Shown here: positions 35,870 through 47,060 of the stretch, one piece after another
Numbering within the stretch: the stretch's first letter is position 1
Layout of the letters: each line of letters opens with the position of its first letter
From: Artocarpus heterophyllus
Lineage: Eukaryota; Streptophyta; Magnoliopsida; Rosales; Moraceae
Reading direction: 5' to 3'
DNA: 64,000 nt
NCBI GenBank assembly: GCA_025403435.1
Contig: CM046347.1
Location: 22,332,597 to 22,396,596, forward strand
Translations under genes and position numbers: made by a program
The notes under the pieces: generated by a model
Seen by the model: only the letters and a program-made list of their open reading frames with translations
What the model was told of the DNA's origin: nothing
Database searches by the model: none

Positions 35870-35884
35870 TTTCGTCACGATTCA

Positions 35885-36062
35885 CCGACAAGCCACCCCA
35901 TCATTGCCAGGAAGCCCATGAACTCACTGACAGAATGGAAGAACTCCACCAGCATATGGCTTAGTTGAATGATGCCATTTGAACCAATGCCCTGCCACTG
36001 ACTGGAGTCATTGCTCTGCCATCAACCTAAGCCAACGCCCCTCTGCTAGAAGATGAGGAAGA
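35885..36062 (+). pseudogene. Ty3/gypsy gag start (element F)
   Basis: Translation gives HELTDRMEELHQHMA, then LNDAI and PLLEDEED, an N-terminal helical/acidic region typical of plant gypsy gag, with CAG-to-TAG and CGA-to-TGA stops. It is cut by the GAAGA target site of Copia D at 36058-36062. The same gene resumes at 63577, where the capsid motif follows in the expected order. Confidence 0.7.
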
Positions 36063-36144
36063 TGTTAGAAAAATAGTACGTAGCAGAAATTTTAAAAATT
36101 TTAATCAAAGTATTTTCTAAAATGCAAGTGTGACACGCTAGATG
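36063..36144 (-). repeat. 3' LTR of Copia D, first piece
   Basis: TGTTAGAAAAATAGTACG (family TGTTGGAAAAA) begins the reversed LTR, which is cut after ATG by the CACTA element and resumes at 44875 with the same ATG. Confidence 0.9.
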
Positions 36145-36157
36145 CACTACTACAAAC
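36145..36157 (+). repeat. CACTA left terminal inverted repeat
   Basis: CACTACTACAAAC, paired with the right terminus at 44862-44874 (reverse complement CACTACAATAAAT). The two agree with a small indel. Confidence 0.88.
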
Positions 36158-36159
36158 TG

Positions 36160-36545
36160 TGGATTCCATGATGGTTTATAACCATCATGGAAAAATGGTT
36201 TATAACCATCATGGAAAAATTTCACGATGGTTAAAATACCGTCGTGAAAACTTCAGTTGTGGTACAACATATAGTTTTCATGACAGTTTTTTACCGTCGT
36301 GTAATAGAAAAATTGGCACGGGAAGGGGTTGTTTGGAGTAATTTTCCACGACGGTATTTTAAAAAACTGTTATAGAAAATAAACATTCCACGACGGTTTT
36401 GCAAAAAACCGTCATGTAACACTAGAGTTCCATGACTATGTTTTGAAAAACTATCGTGGAATGTGAAGCATTACATGACAGTTTTTAAAAAACTGTCGTG
36501 GAATCATTTTTATTCCACGACGGTTATGGAAAATTGGTATTCCCC
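36160..36545. repeat. CACTA left subterminal palindrome cluster
   Basis: At least seven hairpin-forming units of the form CCACGACGG(T)n...(A)nCCGTCGTGG or variants (CATGATGG/CCATCATGG), each about 30-35 bp. In this superfamily subterminal repeats bind the element's DNA-binding transposase protein (known for En/Spm TNPA). Confidence 0.9.
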
Positions 36546-36724
36546 TAAAAAAAATCTCCAAAAATTTTTAATTTCCCATGAGATGGCTAGTCCCGTGTGT
36601 TATCCATTACAGCAAGGCCCTATTTGCATACAAAAATTGGTGTATATTGAAATTACAAGGTATTTACAAGATCACTTACATTTGAGCTATTTTGAGTAAT
36701 TGTTTATCTACTATCTCCATCGAT

Positions 36725-37680
36725 CTACCTAAAGAGTACATACCTATTTACAAATTTTACCCACTCTAATCTAACTTCATGTATATCCATATGTATATAA
36801 AAATCTTTTTTTCCTAAGGCTTTTATACCACTTGTAATTATATCCTGCATGAAATGTAGAATAAAAAAACCACATTCTACGTTTCTTTGTTGTCTTGGAC
36901 ACTTACATTTGGAATATAGCACTCTGTTCAGACAGTTTGTGACACTGCTTCCCGCTTGAAGCTTCGAATCGTTAAGTGCCCTAACAATGTGTTATGTTTA
37001 AATGAATTAATAGACGATACAATTATGTAGACTAAAAATAATTAATTGAATAAGAGAACATTAATACTTACAATCTCATGACTGATACGAAATCCTCACA
37101 TGGTGGGTGTTTGAGGCGGTCAAACCAATATATTTGGTCCTCCCATGGCGAAATAAGTCTCAACATCCAATGTTCTCCAGCATTGTATGGCAGAAAGAAT
37201 AATTTCCCCTTCGGTGCTTCAGCAAATAGGTGGAAGAGTAATGTGGTGCGCTCTACGATCACTCTATAGGTCTCTTGCAGCACTTGAAACAATGGCCGGA
37301 GATATGAAGCTGAAATTTTACGCTAAGCCTTGAAGTTCACAATATTTTGCCAAAAAACTACAATACAGTCAATTATTTAAAAGCATCTTACAACTTTACC
37401 CATATTTTAAAAATATGAAATAAGGATGGAGTTATTACCTAAGGTATACTAGGATACAGTTCGCCCTGATTTTATCAAAGTTGATGAAGTAGTAAATGTC
37501 TTCATACTCACGTAGATAGGCAATTCATTGCCAGTGACATTTACCGGTATCGGGCACTAAATCGTCGACCCATCGTGCATGAAAGAATGTTCATATAGAG
37601 CCAACTGGATAAATTCTTGAGGCACTAAAATGAAGTTAAATGCAAGCAGTTGCTCATTAGCAATGGTTTGTTCTTGTTCT
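36725..37680 (-). pseudogene. Ulp1-like (C48) cysteine protease part of the CACTA second gene
   Basis: Minus-strand translation shows the C48 catalytic layout: FFLPYNAGEHWMLRLI (His), IYWFDRL (Asp) and CPRQQRNVECGFF (Gln and Cys), followed by ILHFMQDII. Plant CACTA and Mutator elements often carry such SUMO-protease-like genes. Upstream pieces (QEFIQLALYEHSF, NVTGNELP) match the expected approach region. A GT-AG-like intron seems to lie between the Asp and Cys parts (GTAAGT just after VSVMRL, near 37072). Stops near 37560 and frame changes suggest decay. It may be the C-terminal half of one protein with the Transposase_24-like part just upstream; the frame changes near 37740. Confidence 0.78.
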
Positions 37681-37684
37681 TGTT

Positions 37685-39390
37685 CTACCTCAGGTTGTGA
37701 TTCTCTTGCTTTTGTAGAGCGTTTCTTTTTTTTTGGCTTTTCTTTCTGCTTAGATCTTGTGGAACATGGCGAGGCACTCTACTCATCTTTGTCAATGCGA
37801 TGACTTCAACTAACCTCTTCAGCCATGCGACGAAGCTTCTGGCTGCTTCACCCATAGTTGTTGCTTCAAGTGTTGGAACAGGCAATTTAGTTGTTCTAAC
37901 TCTGATGGTAGTGTTGCTAACGCGCACGTTCTCTTCCCCTAATAGTCGTCCATCAACTGTATCAGTTGGAAGACTCTCCATCCACACCTTCCCAGGCGCA
38001 ACAAGTGTACACCTACCATTAACTCTATTCTCAACGAAGAGCCCCCATTGTTTGAGCTCTTGACGAGGAGGTGACAATTGGACTTCTAGAGCTTCTGCTA
38101 CATTATTGGGAGGGTTACAACTAGATTTGAAGCTATTGCATAGTGAGATGCTATCATCCGTCAACTTGGCATGTCCTTGGGAAATGAGCTTAGTCACAAG
38201 ACCCGACAGTTCTGCAATCTCCATCTGCATCTTCAACATTTGGGAATTCAATTTTGAAGTACCTGATTGGAGGTCGAAGTATTGAGACTGCTTCACATAC
38301 TTCGATTGACTGCGAACATGTCCTAAATGTTTCATTTCCCTAGTGCCCTCGTCAAAATGTCAACATTACCAACCGATTGGAAGCTCCCTTGACTTTATTG
38401 CATTGTTTATTCATCCTGTAAAACAACAACACAACCATGTTATTCAAGCAATCCTTCATCTAGGATTAAATTACAAATTAATTGTTCATGTTTAGTAAAC
38501 TTACAATCAAGTTCCCAATTTCTGCTACTTTTTGATTTTTGAACTGGCCATCGGGACCTTGACGTGATTTTACCCACAACTACTCCTGTGTTGGTAGCAC
38601 TCCCGTCTTTGCAAACTATGTTATGCTATGTTAGTAACATAGTAATGATAGAATAATTGATATATGTAATATGAGTAAAATATTAACATACCAAGGATTG
38701 CTCGAGCTCTCTATATCTGACTCGGCCAACCATAGAGCAGTATTCATTTTCCACTCTTTTTTTTTCTTGCGTTTGATAATAGTAGTTGGAATTCGATGGA
38801 ACATTGATACCTCACAAAAGCTTCCCAATCGTCATCGTTTATGGAGGGGTAGTAGTGTAATACCATAGGAGGTCATTTATATACATTTTCATCCTCCTCT
38901 GGAATGGAAAGTTATGGCTGTATGAAGGTAACGTAGAGGTCGGATCGAACCCCTTTGCTAATTCACCACAAACCTTCAAAGCCCTTTTATTATAAAAATC
39001 CTTGACTGTGAAAGCTTCGTATATCTCTCTCTAAATCACATCTTTTACTTTATCCAAATCCTTAGACCTCCAATCTTTTGTCCATATCAGAACATGCTCT
39101 TGACTGAGGACTCCGATCCAACTGCTTAATTCATGGTCTAGTGCGCCTTCTGGTTGGCCTTTTGAATCAAAAGTCAGCTCAATTCTTAACCCTTTCTTTC
39201 TCATCTGATGATTTTTTTTCATTAATGTAGCCCTTCGCTCAAAGTCTACTTTTGGATCAAATTCGGTTCGCCTTCGTGGCTTACTACATTGGTTACCCTT
39301 GCTATATTGTGATGAAGATGGAGTGCAGTCTTCGTACTCGTCCTTATTCTGGTCACTATCGATCTCACGAGATATTGTGCCTATGCAAAG
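37685..39390 (-). pseudogene. CACTA second gene, Transposase_24-like part
   Basis: Exon 1 (about 39390-38692) contains GLRIELTFDSKGQPEGA, LSSWIGVLSQEHV and TKDWR, the N-terminal pattern of plant Transposase_24-like (PF03004) proteins, ending GRVRYRELEQSL. A GT-AG intron lies at 38691-38616. Exon 2 (38615-38505) reads TGVLPTQE*LW and DGQFKNQKVAEIGNLI. A second GT-AG intron lies at 38504-38416. Exon 3 gives DILTRALG and then, after a frameshift near 38338, an open frame (38335-37685) with MEIAELSGLVTKLI and LPVPTLEATTMGEAARSFVAWLKRLV. A stop replaces Trp in exon 1 near 39030. Its likely role was in CACTA mobilisation; the exact function is unknown. Confidence 0.72.
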
Positions 39391-40040
39391 TACACAGAAA
39401 CTAACACATACATATAATATTAAATCACAAATTACACATATTCACGTCTTCACATATTCAACTTCATACATTTTCAATTACACAATTTCACATATTCATA
39501 TAATTTCACTCCTTACACATATTCACAAATTTACAATTTCAATTACATATATAATTTCAAAAATTGCACATATTCACATAATTTTACATATTACACATAT
39601 TTACATAACCTCACATATTATACATATTCACAAATTTACAATTTCAATTACACAATTTCACGTATTACACATATTCACATAATTGCACAAATTCACGTCT
39701 TCACATATTCACAAGTTCACAGTTTCAAGTTTCCAATTTCATATATTGACATAGTTTCACGTATTCAAATCTGTACATATTCACAAGTTTACAATTTCAA
39801 CTACACATTTTCACATATTCATATAATTTCACATATTACACATATTTACAAATTCACAATTCCAATTACATATATAATTTCACAAATTGCACATATTCAC
39901 ATAATTTCACATATTACACATATTTACATAACCTCACATATTACAAATATTCACAATTTTACAACTTCAATTACACAATTTCACATATTACACATATTCA
40001 CAAATTTACAATTTTAAATACATAATTACGCATAATACAC
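39390..40040. repeat. AT-rich tandem array (CACATATTCACA units)
   Basis: About 650 bp of variants of TTCACATATTCACAAATTTACAATTTCAATTACACAATTTCACATATTACACATA, locally repeated in blocks of about 30-60 bp. For example, the TTACATATATAATTTCA block recurs near 39540 and 39865. It lies upstream of the second CACTA gene in its own orientation. The Ser/Ile/His-rich ORF here is low complexity. Confidence 0.8.
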
Positions 40041-40049
40041 ATGTGAAGG

Positions 40050-40515
40050 ATTATTAGGGCCGACGGGGGGCCGTGGGTGGGGGCGAAGGGCCAAGGAGCG
40101 AGGGGAAAGGGGTGAGGGGGTGGGTGGGGGCGAGGCGGGTGAGGGGTTGGTGGGACCAAGGGACGCGAGGCGGGTGGGGGGACTAGGGCAAGGGCGCGAG
40201 GGGGGTGTGGGGGTGGGTGGGGCCAAAGGGGGTGGGGGCGAGGAGGTGAGGGGCGAGGGGGTGGGTGGGGCCGAGGGGGTACGGGTGAGACATGTGGGGG
40301 CGAGGGCATGGGTGGGACCGTGGGGGGAGGGACGAGGGGGGTGGGGACGAGGGGAGAGGGGGGAGGGTAGGGACGAGAAGCAGAGGGCGAGGGGGTGGGT
40401 AGGACCCAATGGGGAGGGGCGAGGGGGTGGGGACGAGGGGGTGGGTGGGCAGTAGGGGGGAAGGGCGAGGGGCGAGGGGCAACGGGGGAGGGTGGGGGCG
40501 AGGAGGCGAGGGGGA
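40050..40515 (+). repeat. G-rich minisatellite-like block in the CACTA element
   Basis: About 465 bp with nearly all bases G, A, T or C in the order GGGCGAGGGGGTGGGTGG and variants, C-poor on the plus strand. G-runs of 3-6 are very close together, so many G-quadruplexes could form. The long Pro-rich (minus) and Gly-rich (plus) ORFs in all frames are a by-product of composition and are not called as genes. Confidence 0.9.
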
Positions 40516-40519
40516 GAAT

Positions 40520-40740
40520 GATGCTTCCATGATGGTTTTTGTTTCGTTGAATGTGGAAAATTACACCGTCTTCCATGAGGGTTTTTGCAGTCTTCCACAA
40601 CGGTTTTTGTAAAAACCGTTATAGAAGATGAGTTTTTCGTGACGGTTTTTGCAAAAACCATCGTGGAAAATTCCTACTTTTTTATAAGTTGTGAAAGGCT
40701 TTTCACGACGGTTTTGCAAACTATCGTAAAAAATTGTCTT
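40520..40740. repeat. Internal cluster of CACTA subterminal-type palindromes
   Basis: Four or five units with CTTCCACAACGGTTTTTG, AAAAACCGTTATAGAAG, TTCGTGACGGTTTTTGC, AAAAACCATCGTGGAA and TTTTCACGACGGTTTTGC. They match the clusters at 36160-36545 and 44620-44860 but lie between the two genes. No CACTA terminus is seen here. Confidence 0.88.
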
Positions 40741-40990
40741 AAATATTTCTTACACATAATATTCTTTGCTGCCCAGGGTGGCCAACCCATGTGTTAAGCA
40801 TCCAATGGCCCATAATGTATACTTTACCTCTGTTTTCACCACAAATTTAAATATAGAAGTATACAAAACCCTTAAAAAAAGATTGAAAAATGAAATAATT
40901 TAAAGAAAAATGTTAAAAGTAAATTAACATAAATTGGTTTATTGTTGCTCATCTTTTCATCTTTTTTTTCATTAGTTCCTCAATACATAT

Positions 40991-43900
40991 TCATTCCACA
41001 TGTTCACAAAGCAAGTACGAAATATCATCTTCAAAATTATCTATCTCTTCAACCAGTGGCAATCCCTTTGTGAATGAAGGGATGTCTGTGCAATCCTCAT
41101 CAACTTCTTCACCGTCGATAACTATTCTTGGCTTTGTCGGGACAACTAGAGACAACTCCATGTCTTGGGGATCTATAGTATAAAAAACTTGGATTGCTTG
41201 TGATGCCATAATGAAGGGATCATTACTATCTCCCAATCTTCTAAAGTCAACCACCGTGATGCCGTCATCGTCGTTCTTAACATAGTTATTGTCGGCCCAC
41301 TTGCACTTAAAAAGTGCTATGCGAAATCCCCCATAATCAAGTTCCCAAATATCTTCAATGAAACCAAAGTAGTTCATGGCCCTATATACCAGATTCTTGT
41401 CCTTGGCGGAGATAATATGCATAGCCTCAGCACAGAGAGTCACACTGCTATTTTGCACTAGATGCTTCTCATCTCTTTCGCGAGTGTAGAAAGTGTAACC
41501 ATTTATGGAATATGACGTATACCTTATAACTACCGACAACGGTCCTCTAGCTAGGTTCTTCAACTCCTGTGACATGCCTCCATCTTGATGTGGAGCACTT
41601 GCCATATATGTGTGCTCTAATCCACAACCGAAAGGTCCGGTTGTGTTCATCTTGCAACCACTTCTCATTTCTTGCTCTTTTTGGGTATGCTTTTTTTAAT
41701 TCGTTAATGTGCACCTCAATGAAAGGCTCCACTTCATTAGCATTGTGCAACACATAAATACAAGCTTGCTTCCACTCCTCTCGATTTACTAATGAAGGAT
41801 TGCCCATAGATAGTCCCCTAGCCTCAATTTTTATAGTCTTTGGCACCCCAATTGTGTCTGCATTAGATAGGTACTCGGAGCAAAATTCAACCGATTCCTC
41901 AGTTATGTAACTTTCTACAATACATCCCTCTGGCCTATTTCAATTCTCCACATAGCCCTTCAAAACCTTCATATATCTTTCAAATGGGTACATCCATCTC
42001 AAATACACTGGTCAACATAACTGAACTTCACGTACCAAGTGCACTGCTAAATGAATCATGATGTCAAAAAATGCCAGTGGAAAATACTTTTCAAGCATGC
42101 ATAAGGTTTGCACCAACTCTGATTGCAATGAATCTAGCACAAGTGGATCAATGACCTTCAAGCATATTGAATTGAAGAACAAGCACAACTTGGAAATTAC
42201 AAGTCTCACATCCTTTGTTAGCATTCCCCGCAAAGCAAGTGGTAGTAATTGCTGCATCAACACACGACAATCATGTGTTTTCATGCCAATAAGTTTCAAA
42301 TCCTTCACCGACACCAACTTTTTGAAGTTCCAAGAATACCCGTCTGGCACTTTTAATGAAGCAAGCCATTCACAGAGTTTTCTCTTTTCCGCTCTGGATA
42401 ACGTGTGCTTTGTCGGAGGTAAGTAAGTACGGTTCTCTCTTTTCTCGGGAAACAAATTAGGCCTAATCTCCATTTCCATGAGATCCAACCAAGCTTTTTC
42501 ACCATCCTTAGTCTTGCTCGAAATTTCAAGCAACGTCCCGACTACAGATTCACAAATGTTTTTCTCAATATGCATAACATCAAGCAATGACAAACAAAAA
42601 GTGTCTTCTGGTATGGAAGATCAAAGAAGATTGATCTTCTTTTCCATGGTCCATCATTTGGCGGCTCGTCCTTACCTCGCTTTCTCTTACCAAATATGAA
42701 TCTTATATCTTTTACTATTTTAAATATTTGTTCACCTGTCAAAGGGCAAGGAGGGTCTCTTTCTTCGCTGTTGCCATCAAAGGCTTTCTTTTGTTTGTGG
42801 TAGCGATGATCTCTTGGCAACCATCTTTTATGACCAAGAAAAACGGTTTTCTTACCATTCTTCAACCATTTGTGAAATGTTTCCGTCATGCAAATAGGAC
42901 AACTAATAGAACTCTTCACCGAATAACCAGATAAATTGCCATATGCAGGGAAGTCATTAATTGTCCATATCAACATTGCACAGAGTGTGAACGTCTCTCT
43001 TTGGTAAGCATCTCTAACTTCAACTCCATTTCCCCATAACCATAACTTTTTTAGATCATCAATTAACAGTGCCAAGTATACATCAATGTCATTGCCCGGT
43101 TGGTGAGGACCCGAAATCAATAAAGACAATATTAAAAACTTTCGCTTCATGCACATCTTTGGAGGTAGATTATAGTTAACAATTATTATGGGCCAAGTGC
43201 TATGCCTACTACTCATGTTACCATGTGGGTTCATTCCATCCGTCGACAAAGCGAAATGTATGTTTCTTGGATCTGCACTAAAGTTGGGATGATCGGCTTC
43301 AAAAGTCTTCCATTGTGGTGAATCCATCTGGTGTTTAAGCATACCATCATCCACCTGTTTGTCATGATGCCTTGTCAAATTCTTGGCATGTTCTAGGTGT
43401 CCAATAAGCACCTTAAACGTGGTACCTGTGGATATACTATAACACTTTCTTTGGCACTCCATTCTTGCCGTCTTTTGGCTCCTTTCCTTTCTTCCACCTT
43501 GCTTGTTGACAAACTGGACAATAATTCTCATCCTCATACTCATTACTATAGAGAACACAATCATTTTCACAAGCATGAATTTTCTCATAATCCATTTCCA
43601 AAGTGCTCAAAGTCTTTTTAGCCTCATACATACTAGTTGGTAATTTATTACCCTCTGGTAGAAGCCTTCCTAAAAATTCTAATAGCTTTGTGAAAATAGA
43701 ATTTGACCACCCACCCAACGCTTTCAAATTCCATAATCCAACAAAAGCAGACAATTTAGTGAAGTTGGTACACCCCTCATACACGGGTGTCTCTGTATCA
43801 TTCATCATTGTCTCAAATAAATCTGGACGGTGCACAAAGTGTTCTTTTAAATCATTGACCATGTCAACCATATTGTCTTGATCATCCATATTATCCTCCA

Positions 43901-44168
43901 CAATAGCCTGCTTTTCTTTACTTAGTAAAGTTGGATTGAAATTAAACTCGCCATAAAAATGCCACGTTTGATAACTACATATAATTCAATTTCGAAATAA
44001 ATGTCCTCTAACAATTAGAATTGGATGCAATCTATGGTTTCCACATTGAACACAAGGACACCGAATTTTATCACCATTGGCATGACTTTTAGCAAAATCC
44101 AAGAACTCTTCCACACCATTCACATACTCTCTAGATAATCGAAAATCCTACATCCATTTCCTATCCAT
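40991..44168 (-). pseudogene. TNP2-type CACTA transposase
   Basis: Single-exon layout on the minus strand. The start at 44168 (MDRKWM) opens a transposase-associated domain (YVNGVEEFLDFA, IRCPCVQCG). Next come LLPEGNKLPTSMYEAK and NDCVLYSNEYEDENYCPVC (43901-43437), then the Transposase_21 domain with STDGMNPHG, DIDVYLALLIDDLKKLW and INDFPAYGNLSGYS (43440-42600), a DUF4218-like domain (LDVMHIEKNICESV, MKTHDCRVLMQQLLPLA; 42593-42012), and a DUF4216-like end (SAPHQDGGMSQELKNLARG, VDFRRLG, DPFIMASQAIQVFY). Breaks: stop after MDRKWM, a stop near 44005, frameshifts near 43440, 42595 and 41610, stops at 42012 and about 41940. It would have bound and cut the element ends. No longer functional. Confidence 0.93.
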
Positions 44169-44600
44169 TTTGCAATTTTGAAATTAAAATAATAAATTGC
44201 AAATATTCAATTAAAATTAATTTCACAATTTATATATATACCCACATATATATATCAATTAATCATAAAACTAAAACATCACCCATCATAAAACAAGTTA
44301 CACATACTCATTATGAAACAAAGAAATCATACCCATGATCCACAATACAAACTTCATGAAATAAACAACAAAATCAACAACTATGTATAAATTTTGGATT
44401 AATTATACAACAAAATCAACAATGATTTATCAATTTCTAACAAAAACTTACAATTTGGGCTGAGATTAAGGAGTGTGGAGGCAGAGAGGGACGACGGCAA
44501 CTGATTTGAACAGGTCTATGTTTGTATTTACGAAGTGAGTTTCTAAATTGTGTTTGAATGTCAAGGTGGGAAAAAGGGGTTTTGAATGTCAAGGTGGGAA
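44169..44600. other. CACTA 5' noncoding region upstream of TNP2
   Basis: AT-rich, no coding sequence. It contains a 29-bp direct repeat (TTTTGAATGTCAAGGTGGGA and following, near 44550 and 44580). It probably holds the TNP2 promoter on the minus strand; no clear TATA was assigned. Confidence 0.5.
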
Positions 44601-44619
44601 AAAGGGGTTTTAAGAAAGC

Positions 44620-44860
44620 TACCATGACGGTTTTGTTAAAAAACCATCGTGGAATGCATTTGTAGCTACCTCGATGGTTTTTCAAAAAATAGTCGTGGTA
44701 TCCCATCAATTCCAAGACGGTTTTTTAAAAAACTGTTGTGGTAGCTACGGCCCCCTTCCACGACGGTTTCAGTTTTTGCAGGCATAACTTGCCACGCTTT
44801 TTTCGCCTTACCACGATGGTTTTTAAGAAACGGTCGTTAAATAAAGGTCGTGTAATAAAA
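44620..44860. repeat. CACTA right subterminal palindrome cluster
   Basis: Five units of the same type as the left cluster (for example CCATGACGGTTTTGTTAAA...ACCATCGTGG), ending in a cluster of CGGTCG/GGTCGTG words next to the terminal repeat. The TNP2 gene is the nearest coding region. Confidence 0.9.
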
Positions 44861-44874
44861 AATTTATTGTAGTG

Positions 44875-46387
44875 ATGCATAAATAATGAGATCTTACTAA
44901 CCTTGTTCACTAAAAAGCTGCAGCAATATGTGAAGAGAAAAACGTTCTAGAAGAGCGTAAAAACACCTGATCAGATTATCGTTCAGTCGGCAATCCGAAT
45001 TGGCAGATCGGCCTATTGAACTTACTCCATCGGTAGGCCAAACTTGCGATAAATGATCCCTGTGAATCTTTTACTTTCCACCCGATATTCTTAGGATAAA
45101 GCCTTAGTTTTAATTCGAATAACCCAATAGAAAAGTTATTTGATTAAACAACAATATCTATATAATCTTTAGAAAAATAAATATTCCTGATAATTCAACA
45201 AGTTTATCTTGAATTAATTTTTTACAAAATTAACTCAACCGATAAGCAAACATGAATTATCTAATCCTATCGAATTTCAGGCAATCTGATAATTTAACAT
45301 AAGTCACCAATTTATTGGCAAAGCATGCTACATCGTTACACGATTTATTATGAGCTAGCAAAGGGAACCTGATGGACCTATATAGTTCAAGCTCCCAATA
45401 ATTATGAAGCCCAATATCTCATATATACATTTCATAATTATCAACTCTAACTCTATTCTACTAAAAGCTTAGAGCTGCACTTTCGAACTATATAGCACTA
45501 CAAAGCCTAAATAGCTAAGTCTCCATGATATATCATAATGTGTCATATCTCTATAGGATTATCCATAATTGGCTTAAGGATAAATTCTATCTTACCTTTC
45601 CCATTATTTTTCTCTTATGTTCTATTATCTCACCATCGAAAACTTACCATCCAAAGACGGTATACCATTCAGTTACACCTATGTATCTAAATGTTGAGTG
45701 CTCCAATCTTCCAACTATAGGATAACACATATAAGAGGATATCATCGATGCCTAAATAGGAGCTATGGATTCCATATCTATGAATAACAAGTCTACACTA
45801 TTGAGAGTCATTTTCCCAACGTACTGGTATGCGTACCATAATATATATGGATGTCAGTTTTTGGTACATCAAAAGACATAAGCCAAGATAACAGGCCCAT
45901 TATTCATCATAGGATTATGATGCAACACATATGATTGTCTAAAGTGATTGATTTTCCGAGACAAAATTATTAATCCAAATCAATTACACTTTATGTACTA
46001 ATCCCATAACCTATGACAATGCACCAATGTTTCTATTCATGGAGTCGACCTCCGTTGGTCAACACAAACCATCTCCCGCTAGAGATATAGACAGAAAACA
46101 ATCTTTGGATGAATAAAGTGCCAAACTTTATTCCCTCAATTGTGGATCTTATAATTTAGACCATCACCTTTAGGATCATGTCTTCTGCATAATCTGTCCA
46201 TTATACGCCTGATTCTAAAGGTTTTAAACGACAGTCTTAAACTTTTGTTTGCGTATCATACATCCAACAAATATGAATGTAAAGAGAACAACAATTTGGT
46301 ATATGAATAATAAATAAATTCTTTATTGATAAAAATGTCTCCAAAAACATATTGCATTTTTACTCCTTAGGGCATACATCTCTAACA
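44875..46387 (-). repeat. 3' LTR of Copia D, second piece
   Basis: Continues the LTR after the CACTA insertion and ends CTCTAACA before the reversed PPT ATCTCCTACTTG. Compared with the D 5' LTR, about 330 bp spanning the promoter are deleted between GAAGAGCG (about 44955) and TCAGATTATCGTTCAG. The TATA box is therefore missing. Confidence 0.88.
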
Positions 46388-46399
46388 ATCTCCTACTTG

Positions 46400-47060
46400 T
46401 ACTAAGTGAGTAAATATGACAAATCCTGCATCCCCATAGCTTCCACATGCCTCTCAAAAACTCTCGCGGTTAGTGTCTTCATAAATGGATTAGCTAAATT
46501 ATCCTCAGATGCAATTTTGCATATAGCAACATGCCCACCCTCTACGAAGTCCTTTATCACATGATACTTTCGATCAAAATGCTTATTCTTCTTATGGAAT
46601 CTTGGTTCCCTAACATTAGCAATCGTTGTACTGTTATCACAATATAGCAATACCGCCTTATCGATACCAGAAGCTATCTCAAGATCCTCAACGAACTTGC
46701 AGAGCCACATTGCTTCTTTCGAAGCATCACTAGCTCTCACATACTCGGCCTCCATTGTTGAATCTGAAGTGAAATCATGCTTGACACTTCTCCAAACAAT
46801 GGTGTCGTCGCCCATAGTAAACACAAAACCAGTAGTCAATCTTCTCGAATCCAAACAAGATTGAAAATCTGAGTTCGTGTATCCTAGAGGTGATCCTTCC
46901 ATGAATACACAAGCATATACCCTCAAGTCCTTCTCAGGTACTTGAAAATATGCTTGACTACAACCTAGTGATTTGGTCCTAGATCCAACTGAAATAGACT
47001 TACTATCCTATCTGCATGAATAATATCTGGTCGTGTACAAAGCATGGCATACATGAGACT
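46400..47060 (-). pseudogene. Copia D RNase H (3' end of pol)
   Basis: Minus-strand open frame with YTNSDFQSCL (Asp now Asn), STMEAEYVRA (Glu kept), LYCDNSTTIA (Asp kept), RFHKKNKHFDRKYH and SEDNLANP (final Asp now Asn). It ends next to the D 3' LTR. It is cut upstream at 47060 by Copia E inside the CTRPD region and continues at 56675. RNase H activity should be lost. Confidence 0.9.

Larger units (their letters stand above)
36145..44874 (-). mobile_element. CACTA (En/Spm-type) DNA transposon
   Basis: 8730 bp from CACTACTACAAAC to TTTATTGTAGTG, flanked by a 3-bp duplication ATG (36142-36144, 44875-44877); the host LTR reads on across it. The termini are CACTACTACAAA and CACTACAATAAA. Subterminal regions carry many palindromic CCACGACGGTTTTT...AAAACCGTCGTGG units. 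On the minus strand it encodes a TNP2 transposase (44168-40991) and a second multi-exon gene with Transposase_24-like and Ulp1-like parts (39390-36725). Both are broken, so this is a dead autonomous-type element. Confidence 0.95.

Noticed and set aside
39998..40661. Long Pro-rich or Gly-rich ORFs on both strands
   Set aside because: They follow from the G-rich repeat; open frames exist in several frames at once and no domain is visible.
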